Under the pieces are notes generated by a model. It had not been told where the DNA came from. It ran no database searches and saw only the letters and a list, made by a program, of their open reading frames with translations. This document shows positions 30,418-33,305 of a stretch of 33,305 nucleotides of DNA, piece by piece. Location of the stretch: NCBI GenBank assembly GCA_030429625.1, contig JAUIFA010000001.1, positions 1 to 33,305 on the forward strand, in the 5' to 3' direction. Within the stretch, counting starts at the first letter, position 1. The number at the start of each line of letters is the position of its first letter. Both the position numbers and the translations under genes were made by a program. This DNA is from Alphaproteobacteria bacterium (GTDB lineage Bacteria > Pseudomonadota > Alphaproteobacteria > Rickettsiales > UBA8987).

Positions 30418-33305
30418 ATGTTTGTTTTTGAATCATCAAAGAAAGTACCTTTTAGATTATTTATTATCACGACAATAATATTAATCACGCTGTTATTTAG
30501 TGTGGTAGGAATCCATAACAGATCAGAACAAAGCCTAAAAGATCAGAGTTACCTTACAGTACATAAGAATCTTTTCGCCCTCTCTTTTTACTTAAGATCG
30601 CATGTTGAAAATATTGTCTTTAAAAGAGAAGACAATCTTGTAGATGCCATAGAAAGCATTTTCTTCCAAACAAAAAAATTGTTTAGAAAAAATGGTGTGC
30701 ATTCAAAAGATATCGATGAATTATATGAAAAATGGCAGAGAATTAAAGTTATCAAAGATGATAACAAAAAACTAATCATGGAAAACAGTCAGTTGGTGAC
30801 GGATATTCTTTTTCTTATGCAGAATGTTATCGCCCGTACACATACAGAGTTATACAATCAGAACCAGAGCACATCAATTGACATACTCTCCAATATATTA
30901 CCGGCCATTATAGAAAATATAGGGGTGGTTCGTAGAGAAGTATTATATTCAGAAATTATCAGCGCAGAGAATAAATCGGAAGATGATGCGTATAGGTTTC
31001 GTGAGGTAGGTAAGGTAAATGAGGTCATCAATTTGCTAAGAATGCGCCTTGAGGAGGCAATTGACAAAGCAAACTACAACACGATATCCATGACGATAAA
31101 GGACAAGATATTTAATGTTGATGGTCGTTTGAAAGATACCATGTCCTCGGTGACTGATTGTACCAGGAGAGTAGACACATATTGTCCTAGAATATATTTT
31201 CTAAAGAATTTTTCTGACAGTTCGGCCATATATCATAATATTTATAAAGACATAGTCTACGAACAATTGGCAGATTTGCAGCACATGGTTTCGGAACATA
31301 AAAGAGACGAAATTATTATCATTCCCATACTGATAATAAGCATTATTCTTTTTTTATATTCATTGCTTCTTTTAAGAAAAGAAGGGCATGATTTTGGGAG
31401 TTATGGATTTTTTGATAAAATTTCTTTTTCCAGAAAGGTTATCTTATTTTCTGTCTCCATGGTCATAGTAACATCTCTATTTATCTCCATAATAATTCTT
31501 ATTTATGGAATAAAGTGGATAGACGACACACGAGATTCTCATATAAGACGAGATCTGCTCCATTCAGAAATGAGCCTACGCAAGACACTTGGGAACTTAT
31601 CAAAGGAAGTAAAATTCCTAGCAGGGACGCCGTATGTGAAGGTGATTGCAAACAATAAAAACCCAACGGAGGATATGTTAACCAAGAGTGCCAAAGAGGG
31701 CCTTGAGAATGTGTTTATTAATTTATTGAAAACCGAGAGTGATTTTACACAGGCGAGATATATCGATGTGAAGGCTGGTGGTATAGAACGTGTTCGGGCG
31801 GATAAAATAAAGAATGATGTGGTTGTAACAAAAGGCAACTTGCTACAGAATAAAAGCCATAGGGATTATTACCAGCAGGCAATAAAAGCCATTCCCGGGG
31901 AACTCTATGTTTCGCAGATTAATCTAAACAAAGAGCACAATAAAATTTCTCAACCTAAAGACATTGTGGTGCGTGCCATTGTCCCTGTTGTTGATGGGAA
32001 GTCAGAAATTTCTGGCTTGGTGGCCGTTAATATGTCTCTGAGTCACATATTTAAGGAATTAACAAAATTTTTCAGTGGGGATGGCACTTTGTACATTACC
32101 AATTCGGAAGGCGAATATTTGTATGGGGCTGGGGAAGAAAGAAACATGGCCTTTGAATATGGAAAAAGTGCCAGGATTCAAAATGATTATCCCCAACTCA
32201 ATACGTTGTTTGAAGGGATAGGTTCATTAGACAATTCCGGTATATTTAAAGAAGGTGATAAGAATTTTTATACAAGAAAAGTGGCCATTAATGAGGGTAA
32301 TGACAATAAATTCATTCTTTTGGCCTATCAACCGTTTGAAAGAAACATTATTTTTAGCAACATAGGTATCACCTTATATATTAGTGTATTTGTAGTACTT
32401 GTTTCTTTAATTTCAATCCTTCTTGGTCGTTATATTGCAGAATCCATCACCTCTCCTATCAAAAAGGTTATCTGGGCAATTGAAAGATTTGGTGAGGGGG
32501 AGTTTTCTGCTGAGCTTCCGGTAAAAAGCAGAGATGAGATTGGCCTTCTGGCACGTGCGTTTATTGCCATGGGGATGAGCGTTCAGAACAGTAATAATCA
32601 GCTAAAATACAGTGAAGAACGCCTTCGGGGAATTTTAGAAAATACGGTCGACGGAATTATCACCATTGATCATAAGGGAATTGTTCAGAATTATAACCGT
32701 GCGTGTGAGAAAATGTTAGGCTATCAGGCAGAGGAAGTCATTGGCCAGAACATTAAAATGCTAATGCCAGAATATCATGCGATCAAACATGACAATTACA
32801 TAAAAGATTATTTAAGAACCGGGGAGAAAAAAACCATTGGTATATCTCGAGAGGTAGAGGCAAAAAGAAAAGACGGGTCAACCTTCCCAATAAAGCTCTC
32901 CGTGGCAGATACAAAAATAGGAGATGAGCATATTTTTACCGGAATTCTGCGTGATATTACGGAAGAAAAAATGAACGAGAGGATTTTAAAACATGCCATT
33001 ACTGAAGCGCAAGAGTCGGCACAGGCAAAAAGCAGCTTCCTAGCAAATATGAGTCATGAATTGCGCACTCCCCTCAATGGAATTGTGGGTGCGGCAGAAT
33101 TGGTGTTGCGGGAAAAATTAACGCCAAAGCAAAAAGAATATATTGATATTATTAAGGGTTCTGGGGCAACATTACTGGCATTAATCGGTGACATCCTTGA
33201 TTTCTCCAAAATTGAAGCCGGGGAGATGAGATTAGAGAACATACCGTTTAATCTACGAGAGTCCTTTGAGACTTCAGCGGAAATATTAGGTATAAATGCG
33301 GCAGA
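30418..33305 (+). CDS. Large membrane sensor histidine kinase, 3' end outside window
   Basis: The frame runs without stop from the ATG (GGGGAAG upstream) to the window end, giving 962 codons. Order of parts: membrane helix (about 12-31), a mostly helical 270-residue periplasmic segment, helix (about 299-319), helix (about 341-366), a Cache-like sensor (about 367-645, with YIDVKAGGIERVRAD and HRDYYQQAI), helix (about 648-673), HAMP, PAS (about 735-850) and HisKA with H880 in NMSHELRTPLNG. The ATPase and any receiver domains are cut off; the HisKA type is that of hybrid kinases. The PAS domain has H791 and R811, spaced as the haem His and the distal Arg of FixL. Two separate periplasmic segments are unusual. 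Confidence 0.93.
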   Translation, partial: MFVFESSKKVPFRLFIITTIILITLLFSVVGIHNRSEQSLKDQSYLTVHKNLFALSFYLRSHVENIVFKREDNLVDAIESIFFQTKKLFRKNGVHSKDIDELYEKWQRIKVIKDDNKKLIMENSQLVTDILFLMQNVIARTHTELYNQNQSTSIDILSNILPAIIENIGVVRREVLYSEIISAENKSEDDAYRFREVGKVNEVINLLRMRLEEAIDKANYNTISMTIKDKIFNVDGRLKDTMSSVTDCTRRVDTYCPRIYFLKNFSDSSAIYHNIYKDIVYEQLADLQHMVSEHKRDEIIIIPILIISIILFLYSLLLLRKEGHDFGSYGFFDKISFSRKVILFSVSMVIVTSLFISIIILIYGIKWIDDTRDSHIRRDLLHSEMSLRKTLGNLSKEVKFLAGTPYVKVIANNKNPTEDMLTKSAKEGLENVFINLLKTESDFTQARYIDVKAGGIERVRADKIKNDVVVTKGNLLQNKSHRDYYQQAIKAIPGELYVSQINLNKEHNKISQPKDIVVRAIVPVVDGKSEISGLVAVNMSLSHIFKELTKFFSGDGTLYITNSEGEYLYGAGEERNMAFEYGKSARIQNDYPQLNTLFEGIGSLDNSGIFKEGDKNFYTRKVAINEGNDNKFILLAYQPFERNIIFSNIGITLYISVFVVLVSLISILLGRYIAESITSPIKKVIWAIERFGEGEFSAELPVKSRDEIGLLARAFIAMGMSVQNSNNQLKYSEERLRGILENTVDGIITIDHKGIVQNYNRACEKMLGYQAEEVIGQNIKMLMPEYHAIKHDNYIKDYLRTGEKKTIGISREVEAKRKDGSTFPIKLSVADTKIGDEHIFTGILRDITEEKMNERILKHAITEAQESAQAKSSFLANMSHELRTPLNGIVGAAELVLREKLTPKQKEYIDIIKGSGATLLALIGDILDFSKIEAGEMRLENIPFNLRESFETSAEILGINAA

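Noticed and set aside
1-33305. CRISPR array, insertion sequence or prophage
   Set aside because: No spaced direct repeats, no transposase or integrase and no phage structural genes were found.

Overview
The window is a dense chromosomal segment of a bacterium, most likely a free-living alphaproteobacterium of low-to-moderate GC. Three things point there: metK directly followed by trmB, a Zur operator of the alphaproteobacterial type, and the NIP-like aquaporin next to arsC. It holds 35 protein genes (both end genes are partial) and one tRNA. I see no phage, insertion sequence or CRISPR array, and no gene-free gap longer than 300 bases.

Layout. 1-2062 (minus): metK, trmB and the start of a type IV prepilin-like gene. 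2201-3576 (plus): tRNA-Arg(CCG) and a QEGLA/DUF1704 metallopeptidase-like gene, whose 3' end overlaps that of a convergent SulP anion transporter. 5514-9830 (plus): a compact signalling locus with a membrane PAS histidine kinase, an Rcp1-like receiver, a sensorless histidine kinase and a receiver-GGDEF diguanylate cyclase; the first three overlap. 13155-9823 (minus): mscS, zntB and a retropepsin-like/RimK fusion in a tight operon. 13233-17961: zinc homeostasis around a perfect 17-bp Zur palindrome, with znuA on one side and zur-znuC-znuB on the other, the latter running on into arsC and an aquaporin; a lone CheY-like receiver follows. 17963-21182: murA and nadC (divergent), then a lipoprotein gene bracketed by two inverted copies of a palindromic intergenic repeat. 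21238-27297 (minus): isocitrate dehydrogenase, a TRAP large permease without its partner genes, RidA, TrkH, SecB and GloB. 27370-30329 (plus): chorismate mutase with a degenerate dehydratase-like tail, HisC, an FKBP-like secreted protein and a GlcG/HbpS protein. 30418 to the end: a very large membrane histidine kinase that runs off the window.

The points most worth following are these. The isocitrate dehydrogenase has Asp-Met where NADP enzymes of its fold have Arg-His, which suggests NAD+ use. The mscS-zntB-RimK fusion operon ties envelope and ion functions to a peptide-modifying enzyme. The arsenic genes sit downstream of a Zur-controlled operon. Two PAS domains keep the His/Arg pair of FixL at the same 20-residue spacing. 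Two diverged copies of an intergenic repeat preserve a hairpin by paired changes. All functional calls rest on motif recognition by eye; no database search was run.
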